A stretch of 64,000 nucleotides of DNA from Rhizophagus clarus. Its lineage: Eukaryota; Glomeromycota; Glomeromycetes; Glomerales; Glomeraceae. Positions 33,905-45,616 of the stretch are shown piece after piece. The notes under the pieces are model-generated. The model had not been told where the DNA came from and made no database searches. It saw only the letters and a program-made list of their open reading frames with translations. Each line of letters starts with the position of its first letter. The first letter of the stretch is position 1. The DNA lies in NCBI GenBank assembly GCA_015698045.1, contig BLAL01000319.1:1054001-1118000 (forward strand). Reading direction: 5' to 3'. The position numbers and the translations under genes were made by a program.

Positions 33905-34772
33905 TACTCGTTTATGATCCTTAATCCTTTTTAATTAAAAACAAAGAAAATTGAATAAAACAAAATTTCTAACTTGGTACATATATCAGACAAGTTTGAG
34001 AACAATTCTTTCTTGAAATCACAAAATGTTTTATACAGAAATGATGTATTAATAACGTACCATCACTTGTCTTCGTAAAATTCATCCAAACCCACTTCGA
34101 ATCGAGGACAAATTAACCGTGACTTTGAAAAAAATATTTAATTCGATTGATTTTATTTCATTATCAATAAAATGTTTGATTTCTACAAATGAATGTTATT
34201 CAAGTTTGGAAACATGAGCATGGATTGGTATTGTTCAAAATCCTAGATAGACCCTTCAAGTTCTTTAAAGAATACTATACAACAATTTATTCCATTAATT
34301 AAATTCTATAATCTAACTCCAAAAGAATTTTTGGGTAAAGTATGATAGTAACCATATAAAAAAATTATGCACAAAAAGTTACGTATTAATTCAACTAAAA
34401 ATGATAACAAAAAAAATTAGTTCAAATAGAATTGGTTTAAAAATAATTGCATTCCAACATGCGGAGTTAATATCGAGATGGATTATTGATAAATTAAAAA
34501 TAATCAATGAAAATATGAAAATTCAGTTAATAAATCGTGGATCTCATGATGGATTCATTTCATGAGATCAATCTTACAATGAAATCATTAGAATATAATC
34601 CGACTATATTAAATATGGAAATCTAATCGTAGTTGAGAAGCCTTAAGGATATTTTCTTTTAAGAATAAGGAAGATATTAAAGATTATCTAAGTTAAGTTG
34701 TACTTGAAAAGTACGTCATATATACTGTAAATCATGACTATGTTTATCCGTCAGGAGAACTCAAATTGTACG

Positions 34773-35422
34773 CCCTATAAAAAATAAATGTCCGGAAAAT
34801 GTTATCAAAAATGTCTGGAAAATGTCCGGAATAAATCTGATGTGTCCGGAAAATGTCCACTTTTTTGGTACATGTCTGAAACACTTCTGATACTTAAAAT
34901 TTTGACATGTCCTAACTTTGTCCTGAATTCGTCCAGTATTTGTTCGGTATAAAATTTTGGACAAATTCTGGACAGTTAAACCTGGACAAATTCTGGACAT
35001 AGTAAAAAAACCAGATAGACAAATTCCGGACATGAAAAAGTTCAGGACAAATTCTGGATACTATTTCCAAAAAAGGATAAATTAATTTTGTAAAAAAATG
35101 CAAAAAGCACAAAACTGACATTCAAAACCTTTTCTGTCGTACTAATTAAAATTGCAGAGCAGGCAAAGATACTATATATCTATGATATAAAAATTTTGGG
35201 TTAAGGAATAATGATGATCATCTATCCATTGATCATCTTTTGTGGCAAAATTTTACGAAAATACATTTCCGGACAATTTCAGGACAAATTCCTAATATCC
35301 CGAAAATGCAGTGTTTTCGGAACAGTTTCCGGACACACAGTGTCCAGAATTTCCGGACAATATTTTAGAATTTTTTTCCGGACATTTTCTGGACATTATC
35401 CGGACACTTATTTTTTATAGGG
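34773..35422. mobile_element. CCGG-rich inverted-repeat element with 3-bp target duplication
   Basis: The ends CCCTATAAAAAATAAATG and (inverted) CCCTATAAAAAATAAGTG are followed by TCCGGA motifs. ACG flanks both sides (34770-34772 and 35423-35425). The paralogue has a single ACG at 51075-51077 and no element. The 650-bp body is filled with GTCCGGAAAATG-like and GGACAAATTCTGGAC-like motifs. No transposase is seen. Same family as 8492-9337. Confidence 0.85.
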
Positions 35423-35805
35423 ACGGAAAAATATGTTATAATGAGAGTTATTGTAATCCCAATTCATGAAAATCAATTAAAGAAATTAGTGATTAGTTTT
35501 GGTAGAAGAATAAGAAATACTGTATTTTAAGATAATATTCAATTATTTATAATGATTAAGTTATTATGATGATACTTAGGCTTATATAATTCTATTGTCC
35601 ATGAACAGAAATATGCGTAATTTAAATTTATTTATATAGGATATAGAAAAAACCATATATAAATAATGGTTATATTGAACTTTGGAAATAAATTTTAAAA
35701 TAAATTCCTCAAAAGCTCTCTTAACTTTTCAACGATTATTATTGACTCAGACGGAAATTTATAAAAAACCAAATTTTTGCAATTATGGTAAACCTAATCG
35801 ACATA

Positions 35806-37188
35806 CAGTCAGTGCTCAAAAGTATCCGGCAATGCCGATCATCAAATAATTTGCTAACACGTATCCTTAACTTTAAATGGTCATAAATCAACACCGATAG
35901 CACCAAATTTGATAATTTTTTTTTTTTTGAATAAAAATTATGATAGATTTTCTAAAAAAAAAAAAATTCATTTCTTTATAATACGTTTCTTTGTATAAAA
36001 ATGACAAAAACTCGTGAGCTTACTCCTTTTGAGCGTGGTGAAATTGTCGGACTTTACAAGGGCTCACACAATATTACTAATATTTCTAAAACTTTGGATA
36101 TACCAAGAAGTACAGTAAATGACGTAATTGTTAAGTGGAAAAAAGATGGGTTGACGTCATCATCTCCTCGGCCTGGTAGACCACCCATTATGAATGATTG
36201 TGATCAATGGCATCTTAATCGTTTAATTAGGGATGATAGACAGCAGTCTGTTGAAGATCTAACCAAAAAATTTAAAGAAATGGGGCTTAAATCTGTGAGT
36301 ACAGCTACTATACGTCGTAATCTTTATGAATTGGGGTATCATGGGCGGGCTGGGGTCAGGAAACCTTTTGTTTCAGAACAAAATCATCTTAAACGCTTAT
36401 CTTGGTGTAAGGAAAGGAAAAACTGGGAAAAAGAGTGGGAAAATGTGGTATGGAGCGATGAATCTCGATATCTTTTGTTTCAAAATGACTCTAACCATTG
36501 GGTTTGGCGCAAACCTAAAGAAAAATATGATGTTGATTGTCTTTTACCTACAGTTAAACAAGGCAGCCCTGGTATAATGGTTTGGGGTGCTTTTATTAGT
36601 AATAAAATTGGTCCATTAGTAATTATTAGAGAAAATATTAATGCAAAAAAGTACCTAGAAATTTTACAGGAACATTTACTACCTTTTTTTGTGTCTCTTG
36701 GTAATGAAAATGAGTACATTTTCCAGGACGATAACGCGCCCGTTCATAGAGCAAATATAGTAACAGACTGGAAAAATGAAAATTCAATTAATTTTTTTCC
36801 GTGGCCAGCCCAGAGCCCAGACTTAAACCCTATCGAGCATGTATGGGATTTTTTGGAAAGGCAAGTTCGTAAGCGTGATCCAAGACCAAAATCTACCGAA
36901 GAACTTATCTTGGCACTGCAGGAAGAGTGGGTCAAAATTGATTCAAATTTTTTGGAAACTTTAGTTTCTAGCATGCCAAGAAGAGTACGTGCTGTAATTA
37001 AAAGTAAAGGGTACCCTACCAAATATTAATAGTATACTTGAAAAGTTCATAATATTAGGATTCTGGCAATATCTGTTTTATTTTTTGTTATTAAGATAGT
37101 TTCGGAAAAATTAAAGGTTAAAATTCAATAAAATTTTTTCGATTTTGCCGATCATTTAAATTTGCCGGATATTTTTGAGCACCGACTG
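35806..37188 (+). mobile_element. Apparently intact Tc1-like transposon
   Basis: The inverted ends CAGTCAGTGCTCAAAAGTAT (left) and CAGTCGGTGCTCAAAAATAT (right, reverse) continue into CCGGCAA. A TA duplication lies at 35804-35805 and 37189-37190. The 1383-bp element holds one uninterrupted transposase gene. The paralogous empty site is near 51687. Confidence 0.93.
36001..37029 (+). CDS. Tc1-like (DD34E) transposase
   Basis: 342 residues in a single exon. The N-terminal helix-turn-helix region (FERGEIVGLYKGSHNITNIS, IPRSTVNDVIVKWKKDG) is followed by an SSPRPGRPP GRPR-like linker and a second helix-turn-helix (SVSTATIRRNLYELGY). The catalytic acids are Asp153 (WSDES), Asp244 (QDDNAPVH) and Glu279 (SPDLNPIEHVWD), giving 34 residues between the last two. 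The protein cuts and joins its own element at TA sites. No stop or frameshift is present and both terminal repeats are kept, so the copy may still be active. The frames on the opposite strand are shadows. Confidence 0.95.
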   Translation: MTKTRELTPFERGEIVGLYKGSHNITNISKTLDIPRSTVNDVIVKWKKDGLTSSSPRPGRPPIMNDCDQWHLNRLIRDDRQQSVEDLTKKFKEMGLKSVSTATIRRNLYELGYHGRAGVRKPFVSEQNHLKRLSWCKERKNWEKEWENVVWSDESRYLLFQNDSNHWVWRKPKEKYDVDCLLPTVKQGSPGIMVWGAFISNKIGPLVIIRENINAKKYLEILQEHLLPFFVSLGNENEYIFQDDNAPVHRANIVTDWKNENSINFFPWPAQSPDLNPIEHVWDFLERQVRKRDPRPKSTEELILALQEEWVKIDSNFLETLVSSMPRRVRAVIKSKGYPTKY

Positions 37189-37785
37189 TATAACTTTCAT
37201 GCAGTTTTACAAAAATATAGAAGATTGAATAATTACTAAAATTTTGCTATCTTAATTACGACACAAGTCCAATATGCTGTTGTTTTTTAATACCAAAGTA
37301 ACTTTTTTATCGAACAATACATAAAAACGTATGAAACAAATTACTCATTATAATATTTTTACTATAATCAATTTCATAAAGTTAAAAGGTTCATATGATT
37401 TTCCTGCTAATGAAAATTATGAAAATAACGAAAATATTCAATAGTAAAAATATATTACATTAAGGAATTAAAAGTATTAAAATAACAAGAGAAAAGTGGA
37501 TCGAACAAAACTTTCCATACATTTGAAGCAAGATTACCAAAACAAGGTCAAAATTTATAGCTGCAAACCCAAAATACAATTAAATAATTAAATTTATTTA
37601 AATCTTTTTTAGTTTAGATTAATTAGGTAGTTGTGAGTACTTTATTGGTAGATATATATTTTCATACGTCTATATCGTTTACGTTATTATGAAACTAACG
37701 TCTTTATGATTTAAAAAAAAAATTATAACTGAAAGAAAAGGCGAAAAATTAATGATGATAATGTAATCAAATGAAAGTAATATAT

Positions 37786-37939
37786 GGGCTGGTGACAGTT
37801 AAAAAGGGGGAAATCACTTTTTTGGTCAAAATTTAGATAAATAGACCACTTTACTGGTCTCAGTAATGTAAAAAAATTAGCTTAATAACTAAAATTAGTA
37901 AAAAAAAAGTGATTTCCCCCTTTTAATTGTCACCAGCTC
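37786..37939. mobile_element. 154-bp MITE
   Basis: Inverted arms GGGCTGGTGACAGTTAAAAA and GAGCTGGTGACAATTAAAAG continue into GGGGAAATCACTTTTTT. ATATAT flanks both sides (37780-37785 and 37940-37945). The paralogous region has one ATATAT at 52351-52356 and no element. The target duplication may be shorter because the site is itself palindromic. Confidence 0.8.
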
Positions 37940-38052
37940 ATATATTAAATCAATTTTTCGAAAAATGAGAAAATAAATTTCTTTAGGATTACCTAGTGAT
38001 CGACTTGGTAACTCGATAAAATGTGGTGATCAGCCACAACATTAGGTCGGGT

Positions 38053-38075
38053 TTCGGTATTTCTCGGCCGAAACT
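38053..38075 (+). promoter_or_regulatory. Shared upstream motif (short form)
   Basis: TTCGGTATTTCTCGGCCGAA then ACTTACC, 80 bp before the ATG at 38155. The ATATTTCCAAAATTCCG half present in other copies is deleted. Confidence 0.55.
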
Positions 38076-38154
38076 TACCAAATAAATGAACATCGTCATA
38101 TTAAAGTTACCCATTACATTTCTTTCATTTCTTTGAAGTCAAAAGTTGGTTATA

Positions 38155-40010
38155 ATGTATGATGATAAATTTTTACCAAAATTATCTCAAAATTTACTTG
38201 AAATTTTAGAAGACAATGACTTTTATGATATAACCATTGAAGTTGGTAATGACCCTTACGTAAAAATTTTTCACGCTCACATGGTTATTTTAAATTATCG
38301 TTCTCCTTATTTGCGAAGAATTCTATCAACCAATATTATTGAAAAGAAAAATGATGGTACTTTGACTCATATTAAGTTACCAAATATTTCACCCGAAATT
38401 TTTCAAATGGTCTTAAGGTACAGTAAGATAATATACTATTCCGACTTTTTTTTTTTAACAAAATGAAATTTTTAAATCTCGCCTTTTTTAGATATATCTA
38501 TGGAGGAAGGCTTTCTTTAGAGGAATATGATACTTCGGATATTATTAAAATTTTGGTTGCTTCCAGTGAACTTAGTCTTCAAGAATTAATCACTCATTTA
38601 CAATTATTCTTGATTGAAAATAAGAAAAATTGGATGGAACAAAATTTTAATTTGATATATCAATCGAGTTTTGAAAATGATTCCTTCTTAAAATTACAAA
38701 ATTTTTGTTCAGAATTAATATTTAAAGAACCAGTAAAAATTTTTAATTCTGTTGATTTTACTTCGCTTTCAGAAAAATGTTTGGTTTCTCTTATTCAACA
38801 TGATAACTTTCAAATGGATGTTATTCAAGTTTGGGAACATGTGCTTAAATGGGGTATTGCTCAAAATCCTGAACTTCCTTTAGATCCTTCTAATTATTCA
38901 AAAGATGATTTTAATGTTATAAAGAATACTTTAAAAAATTTGATTCCTTCTATTAAATTCTTTAATTTGAATCATAAAGAATTTTTAGACAAAGTTTATC
39001 CGTATAAAAAGATTTTGCCAAAAGATTTACGTGATAACCTAATTAGACATTTTATAAATCAGTCAAATAATAATCCAGAACCAAATATAACCAAAGAAGT
39101 TGATTCTATGGTAATATCAAGACAAAAAAATCCTTCAATTGAAAAAGATTTCAATATAATAGTTGATGAAATAGTAAATGATTTTATTTATAAAGCAGTA
39201 ACAAATGAAACATTTGAGTACAAATTATTAAAGCAGGAAATTAATGAATATTTTAGTGTTTATGATACAAATGTACGAGAAACTTATGATTGGTTGTTGA
39301 ATAATCAAACCACTGCAAATTCTATATTTTTACTTGCATATTTTAATTATTATGGAATTATAACAAGGGTTAATGTTAATGAAGCATTTAATTTATTTAT
39401 TAATGCATCAGAAAAAAATCATACAATATCTCAATATTTTGTTGGTTTGTGTTATGAAAACGGGTATGGAACTATAAAAAATGAAAAATTATCTTTTGAA
39501 TATTATGAAAAAGCGGCTAGTAAAAATTACGCAATAGCACAATTAAGAATTGGTTATTGTTTTATGAGTGGAATCGGAATCGAAAAAGATTTTAAAAAGG
39601 CTTTTTATTGGTATGAAAAAGCTGCAGAAAATGGAAACATAATAGCCATATGTAGTCTTGGTTATTGTTATAAAGTTGGAATTGGTACTGAAAAAAATTA
39701 TAATAAGGCTTTTGAATTGTTTAAACAATCAGCCGAAGGAGGAAATTCTGATGGAATAATGATGTTAGGGTATTGCTATGATGAAGGTATTGGAACTAGA
39801 ATTGATAAGAAAAAAGCATTTGAATTATACCAAAATGCTTCAAATTTAGGAGATAAAGAAGCACAATATTATCTTGCTTTGATGTATGAGAAAGGAGATG
39901 TAATCACAAAAGATATTGATAAAGCAATTTATTGGTATAATAAATCAGCAAATCAAGGATATGAAGATGCAAGTGATAATTTAAAGAGACTTCAAAACAA
40001 TAATTTGTAA
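38155..40010 (+). CDS. BTB-BACK-Sel1 repeat protein
   Basis: Exons 38155-38417 and 38492-40010 (74-bp intron) give 593 residues. The Met of MYDDKFLPK is chosen over an upstream in-frame MVI because it is the conserved start. BTB is at residues 1-88 (NDFYDITIEVGNDPYVKIFH). The BACK-like region follows (WEHVLKWGIAQNPELPLDP, NLNHKEFLDKVYPYKKILPK). Then come the linker (EKDFNIIVDEIVNDFIYKAV, YDWLLNNQ) and Sel1 repeats (YFVGLCYENGYGTIKN, IGYCFMSGIGIEKDFKKAF, LGYCYKVGIGTEKNYNKAF, LGYCYDEGIGTRIDKKKAF, LALMYEKGDVITKDIDKAI). It looks intact. It lies downstream of the relict and transposon block, in a unit duplicated at 50.7-54.4 kb. Confidence 0.9.
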
Positions 40011-41157
40011 TGAAATTCTTTTATGCAAATTGTAAAATTGTAGAAAAATTATTAATTAAACATTTAATAGCTTTCGCTAAATTTTATGAGATCGTAATTA
40101 TATATTTATATATTAATTCTAAATAATATAATAAAATTTTGCCTATTTTATATAATTATTCTTTTTTACATTTGTATATATATATATATATATAGAATAT
40201 GATTGGTCTTTAATTATACCTTTTTTTTTAATAAATTTTTTTCATAAGATAATTAAATTTATTTATTAACGTTTAGGGTTTGAATAAAATTAGTCAACTC
40301 TAAAGTGATATTGCGAATTTAAAAGCACATGATTATTGATATTACCATCATCATTATGTAAATAAAAGTAGTTCAATCAGTCCTACCGCAGTTTTACTAT
40401 GATACTGATTCAAACTAAATTTTTATAATGCCTCGAGTCTATTGCCATTATAATCTTTAAACCTACAATAAAGGCAATAATAAATTTACCATTTATGATA
40501 ATATCTTACCATCTTATAATCATTAGGCGTTATCGTTATGTTTAGAATGTCCGCTTATTTTCATAAAAATAGATAGAAAAACTCTGAAAAATGATCGTGA
40601 TCCACTTTTTTTTTTATTGACTTTTAATATTTCTAATATAATGATGACTGAACTAATATTTTATCATATTGTTATAATCGGGAATGTCAAAAAATCGCCG
40701 CACCTAAAAATTTTTTAATTTTAAAACTTTTGACTGAAATATTAATCTGTTCATAACATAAACGATATTATCATGTAAATTTATGAGTAGAACAAGTTTC
40801 CCTTAGGTCAAATGGGCCATTTTTCAGATAGTTTCTGAGAAAAATATATTTATAAGCAAAATGCTTTTTTTTTGATCTTAGAATAATTTTTTTAACAAAA
40901 TCTCAAAATTTTGGTATGGTTGATATTTAATTACATTTATTTACTTGCTTGTTATTTAAATTATTTAAATTAAAATTTTTTTAACACGCGAATTTTAACT
41001 CTGGTTGAAATTATGCCAGAATTAGGCGGCGATAATCATCGGCGGCGATATTTAACAATACTCAAAATATAAACTTACAAAAGAGTTTCCAAACTAAAAT
41101 TAAGTGACCAACTTCGGAATTACGGTAACTCGGTGATCAGCAATGACAGGTCGGATA
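40011..41157. other. Intergenic interval: Sel1-type flank unit plus a putative MITE
   Basis: 40011-40660 repeats the flank unit seen after other Sel1-type genes. It includes a (TA)n microsatellite near 40180-40195. The rest is the MITE-like insertion described separately. Confidence 0.45.
40685..41057. mobile_element. Putative MITE with GCCGC inverted ends
   Basis: The left end TGTCAAAAAATCGCCGC and the inverted right end TGTTAAATATCGCCGC enclose about 370 bp that is absent from the equivalent flanks of the 31.0 and 44.1 kb genes. The target duplication is unclear. Confidence 0.5.
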
Positions 41158-41198
41158 TCGGTATTTCTCGGGCCGAAATATTTCCAAAATTCCGAAAC
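41158..41198 (+). promoter_or_regulatory. Shared upstream motif of the BTB cluster
   Basis: TCGGTATTTCTCGGGCCGAA then ATATTTCCAAAATTCCG, 82 bp before the ATG at 41280. Confidence 0.6.
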
Positions 41199-41279
41199 TT
41201 AAACAAATAAAATAAATTTCGTCATATTAAAGTTACAATTACATTTTTCTTTTTTTTTGAAAGTCAAAAGTCGGGTACA

Positions 41280-43151
41280 ATGTACGATGATAAATTTTTA
41301 CCAAAATTATCTCAAAATTTACTCGATATTTTAGAAGATAATGAATTTTATGATATAACCATTGAAGTTGGTAATGACCCTTACGTAAAAATTTTTCGTG
41401 CTCATATGGTTATTTTAAATTATCGTTCTCATTATCTGCGAAGAATTTTATCAGCTAATGTTAATGAAAAGAAAAATGATGGAAATTTGGCTCATATTAA
41501 GTTACCAAATATTTCACCTGAAATTTTTCAAATGGTCTTAAGGTACAATAAGAGAAGTAAAATAATAAACTATAACAATTTTTTTTTTTTTAAAAAAAAA
41601 TTCTACAAAAATATTTAACCTCGCCTTTTTTTTTCTAGGTATATTTATGGAGGAAGGCTTTCTTTAGAGGAATATGATACTTCAGATATTATTAAAATTT
41701 TGGTTGCTTCCAGTGAACTTAGTCTTCAAGAATTAATCACTCATTTACAATTATACTTGATTGAAAATAAGAAAAATTGGATGGAACAAAATTTTAACTT
41801 GATATATCAAACAAGTTTTGAGAATGATTCTTTCTTGAAATTACAAAATTTTTGTTCAGAATTAATGTCTAAAGAACCAGAAAAAATTTTTAATTCAATC
41901 GATTTTACTTCACTTTCGGAAAAATCTATGATTGTTTTTATTCAACATGATAGCTTTCAAAAGAACGCTATTCAAGTTTGGGAACATGTGCTTAAGTGGG
42001 GTGTTGCTCAAAATCCTGAACTTCCTTCAGATCCTTCTAGCTACTCAAAAGATGATTTTAATGTTTTAAAGAATACTTTGCAGCATTTAATTCCCTTTAT
42101 TAAATTCTTTATTTTGAATCATAAAGAATTTTTAGACAAAGTTTATCGGTATAAAAAAATCTTACCAAAAGATTTACGTGATAATCTAATTAAACATTTT
42201 ATAGATCAATCAAATAATAATCCAGAACCAAGTATAACTATGGAATTGGGTTATATGACAATATCAAGACAAAAAAACACTTCAATTGTAAAGGATTATA
42301 ATATAGTGGTCGATGAAATGAATGATTTTATTTATAAAGTAGCAAATGAAGTACTTGATAGTAGATTAGCAATACTAAAAGTTAATGAATATTTTAGTAT
42401 TCACAATATAAGTGCACAAGAGACTTATAATTGGTTATTAAATAATCAAATCAGTACAAATTCTATTTTTCTACTTGGATATTTTAATTTTTATGGAATT
42501 ATAACAAGTACAAATAATGCGAAAGCATTTGATTTATTTATTAATGCATCAGAAAATAACCATGCTTTAGCACAATTTTTTGTTGGTTGTTGTTATGAAT
42601 ATGGGTATGGAACTATAAAAAATGAAAAATTATCTTTTGAATATTATGAAAAAGCGGCTAATAAAAATTATGCGAAGGCACAATTAAATATTGGCTATAA
42701 TTATAGAAATGGATTAGGTATTAAACAAAATTTTAAAAAGGCTTTTTACTGGTATGAAAAAGCTGCAAAAAATGGAAACATAACAGCCATATATAATCTT
42801 GGTTATTGTTACAAACATGGAATTGGTATTGAAAAAGATTATAATAAAGCTTTTGAATCGTATAAGCAATCAGCTGAAAGAGGAGATTCTGATGGAATAA
42901 TGATGTTAGGATATTTCTATGATAAAGGTATTGGAATTAAAATTGACAAGCAAAAAGCATTTGAATTATATCGAAATGCTTCAAATTTAGGAAATAAAGA
43001 AGCACAATATTTTCTTGCTTTGATGTATGAGAAAGGAGATTGAATTACAAAAGATATTGTTAGAGCATTTTATTGGTATAATAGATCTGCAGAACAAGGA
43101 TATGAAAAAGCAAGAAATAATTTAAAAAGGCTTCAAACCAATAATTTGTAA
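41280..43151 (+). CDS. BTB-BACK-Sel1 repeat protein with a premature stop in the last repeat
   Basis: Exons 41280-41542 and 41639 onward (96-bp intron). The open frame stops at a TGA at 43041-43043, after 555 residues. The paralogues have GGA at this codon (KGDGI, ERGDGI). The frame stays open for 36 further positions to the usual ...NNL stop at 43149-43151, so one G-to-T change truncated the protein by the last Sel1 repeat. BTB (residues 1-88), BACK-like (WEHVLKWGVAQNPELPSDP), linker (YNIVVDEMNDFIYKVAN, YNWLLNNQ) and Sel1 repeats (FFVGCCYEYGYGTIKN, IGYNYRNGLGIKQNFKKAF, LGYCYKHGIGIEKDYNKAF, LGYFYDKGIGIKIDKQKAF) are otherwise complete. It may still work without the last repeat. Confidence 0.85.
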
Positions 43152-44013
43152 TAAATTCCTTTATGCAAATTATGAAATTATGAAACAGTTATTAATTTAA
43201 CATTTAGTTTTTGGTAAATTTTATGAAATCGTGATTATGTATTTAAGTAATAAACATTTACCTGCTTTCATATATTAAACTATTTTCTTTTACATTTGAA
43301 TAAGATTGGATCTCCAGTTATATTATAATTTTTTATACAGTAATTTTGAATGAAAATTAATCAACTATAAAGTTTATATTCATCAGAAATTGTGATATTA
43401 TGAATTCAATAGTATTGAAGTGAATAAAATTATCATCGCCATTGCGATAAATCTACCGCAATTTTTTTCTCTTCAACGGAATGTTGTATGTGTTACTATG
43501 ATATTAATTCGAACTAGATTTTATAATGGCCTTGAGTTTGTATCATTATAATTTTTGAACCAAAAAACTATAAAAGCAAAAAAATTTATAATTATACTTA
43601 CGGTAATATTTACAATCCTTTGTTAATATAGTAAATTATGGCGTTATGTTTGAATGTTTAGAATGTTCGCTTATTTTCATAAAAAAAACATTGAGAAAGT
43701 GATCGTGGACCACTTTATTTTTTTATTGACTTATTATAATAGAATAAAATATTAGTTCGGTTATTATATTAGTACATTATAATTAATTGATAGGATTACT
43801 CAAGAAAAATCACATGCATTATTTCGATCACACAAAAATTATAACGTAAAAATTATATCGTAATATCAAAGACGAAAATTAAAAACGATAATGTGATCAA
43901 ACGAAAGTAATAAATGCTAAAACGATTTTTCAAGAAGAATGTTTATATTGACTGAATGATAAATATGAGTGAACGACTTCGGGATTTTTGGTAACTCTAT
44001 GACAGGTCGGGCA
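43152..44013. repeat. Tandem intergenic unit shared by Sel1-type genes
   Basis: Repeats the flank seen at 29.9-30.9 and 40.0-40.6 kb (ATGCAAATTATGAAATTATG, TTCGAACTAGATTTTATAAT, GTGATCGTGGACCACTTTAT). No gene. Confidence 0.5.
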
Positions 44014-44053
44014 TCGGTATTTCTCGGGCCGAAATATTTCCAAAATTCCGAAA
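44014..44053 (+). promoter_or_regulatory. Shared upstream motif of the BTB cluster
   Basis: TCGGTATTTCTCGGGCCGAA then ATATTTCCAAAATTCCG, about 62 bp before the ATG of the truncated BTB copy at 44115. Confidence 0.55.
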
Positions 44054-44114
44054 CTTAACTAAAAGTTACAATTACATTTTCTTTCATTTCTTTGAAAGTC
44101 AAGAGTCAGTTATA

Positions 44115-44376
44115 ATGTACGATGATAGATTTTTATCAAAATTATCACAAAATTTACTCGAAATTTTAGAAGATAATGTATTTTATGATATAACAATTGA
44201 AGTTGGTAATGATTCTTACGTAAAAATTTTCGTGCTCATATGGTTATTTTAAATTATCGTTCTCCTTATTTGAGAAGAACTTTATCAACTAATGTTAATG
44301 AAAGGAAAAATGATGGAACTTTGACTCATATTAAGTTACCAAATATTTCATCTGAAATTTTTCAAAAGGCCTCAAG
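44115..44376 (+). pseudogene. Solo BTB exon, frameshifted
   Basis: The copy starts MYDDRFLSKLSQNLLEILED and matches the paralogues up to VGNDSYVKIF. There one T is missing from the T-run near 44226-44230. The rest continues in another frame (MVILNYRSPYLRRTLSTNV). A donor-like AGGTATAG ends the exon, but no exon 2 follows in the next kilobase. Confidence 0.8.
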
Positions 44377-44399
44377 GTATAGTAAAAGAAGTAATAAAC

Positions 44400-45616
44400 C
44401 AAATATATTATTATTAGATTGATAGACTTTCATACATTTTCATAATCACCAAATCTTTTTGTATTTATGGATGAAAACAAATTTAATAAGATGTGGAAAT
44501 CAAAGAAAATTTTATCTTATTTCGATAGAGTTAACTTAATTATAAGTTACACTTGTAATATAATATCAGATTAACAGACAGGGTAAATATTAGGAAGATA
44601 TGAATTGAAATAATTAAAGATTATTATTAAATAGTATATAAACAAAACATATATTGTTCTAAAATATGATGACGTTCCTTCTGAATCACTTTCAAGTTAT
44701 AATATTTGTAGTGCAAAAAATGCAAACTCTTATTTCTTGATTTTCTCTGTTATTATTGGCTATATTTCACATGTACCTATAAACAGTGGGAAAATATCTT
44801 ATCTGTTATAAATTAAAAGATGGAAAATGTAATATTTGTATACTTAATAGAAATGAAAGAATGTCTGGGTTTTATGTGATAAATAAATAATGACTTAATA
44901 CGTAAGTTATCCTTTTTAACACAATTAATTAATATAGTAGGAAGTTATTTATACTTTGTATATTACCAGTTAAATTGTTTTTGCCGAAATATTGGATGTA
45001 TTGTCTCTTTTCTTTAAATAGAAATTGTATTATTATCTGCTTGGACGGAAATATCTAAAACAAATCTCATTAATCGACGTATAATTAAAGTTTTTATACA
45101 AGTATTACAAACTGTCATAACGAGAATTTTCTTTGAAAATAGAAAATATATGGAAAATTGAATAAATAATTATTTTTTATTGTTCCGTAAAGAAATGATA
45201 AATTTATCAATTGTGAAGTGATTGCTAGTCTAATAGATAAGTCGAATATGTTGTAGAATTTAATTTTTTTATCGAATAATACATTAGAAACGTGTAAAAA
45301 GTTATAATATGTTTTGCATCAAAGAAATATCGTAGTCAGTTAGAAAGTTCACATGATTTCCCATGAAAATAATGAAATGATGAAAGTATTCAATAGTAAA
45401 ATACTGAAAATACTGTCATATAATGAGTTGTTATTATTAAAAAATTTATTTTAAATCAAAGTTAAGACACTACAAATATATATAATAGTTATTATCCTTT
45501 AATAAGGGCTAAATAAAAATAATTTTTCATTACATGAAAACCAGAAATTTTAAAAAGTATATAATATAAATTTATAAATAAAAAAAAAAAAAAAAAAAAA
45601 AATACTAAGATGATAA
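44400..45616. repeat. Intergenic interval with a third copy of the 35.7-37.4 / 51.6-52.0 kb flank
   Basis: 44990-45440 matches the segments ATTAATCGACGTATAATTAA, ATAACGAGAATTTTC, TTTATCGAATAATACATTAG and GAAAGTTCACATGATTTCCC of the duplicated flanks, at lower identity and without the Tc1 insertion. The remainder is AT-rich. A long poly-A lies at 45582-45602. Confidence 0.5.

Larger units (their letters stand above)
33310..35535 (+). pseudogene. Decayed BTB-BACK-TLDc gene with two mobile insertions
   Basis: The BTB exon (33310-33535) has lost 11 bp in the LSQN region and has stops. The exon 2 start (33545-33617) runs into a MITE (33619-33904). BACK fragments lie at about 33960-34340 and TLDc fragments at 34430-34770 (ATGCGGAGTTAATATCGAGA, AATCGTGGATCTCATGATGG). 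The end of TLDc at 35426-35530 is separated by the CCGG element. A paralogous relict lies at 50740-51205. Not translatable. Confidence 0.7.

Noticed and set aside
36326-37022. Frames overlapping the transposase in other frames or strands
   Set aside because: Shadows of the intact transposase gene.
39543-39728. Minus-strand frames within the Sel1 repeats (also at 32406, 53886 and 57507)
   Set aside because: They recur at the same place in each paralogue because the coding strand is conserved; there is no independent protein signal.
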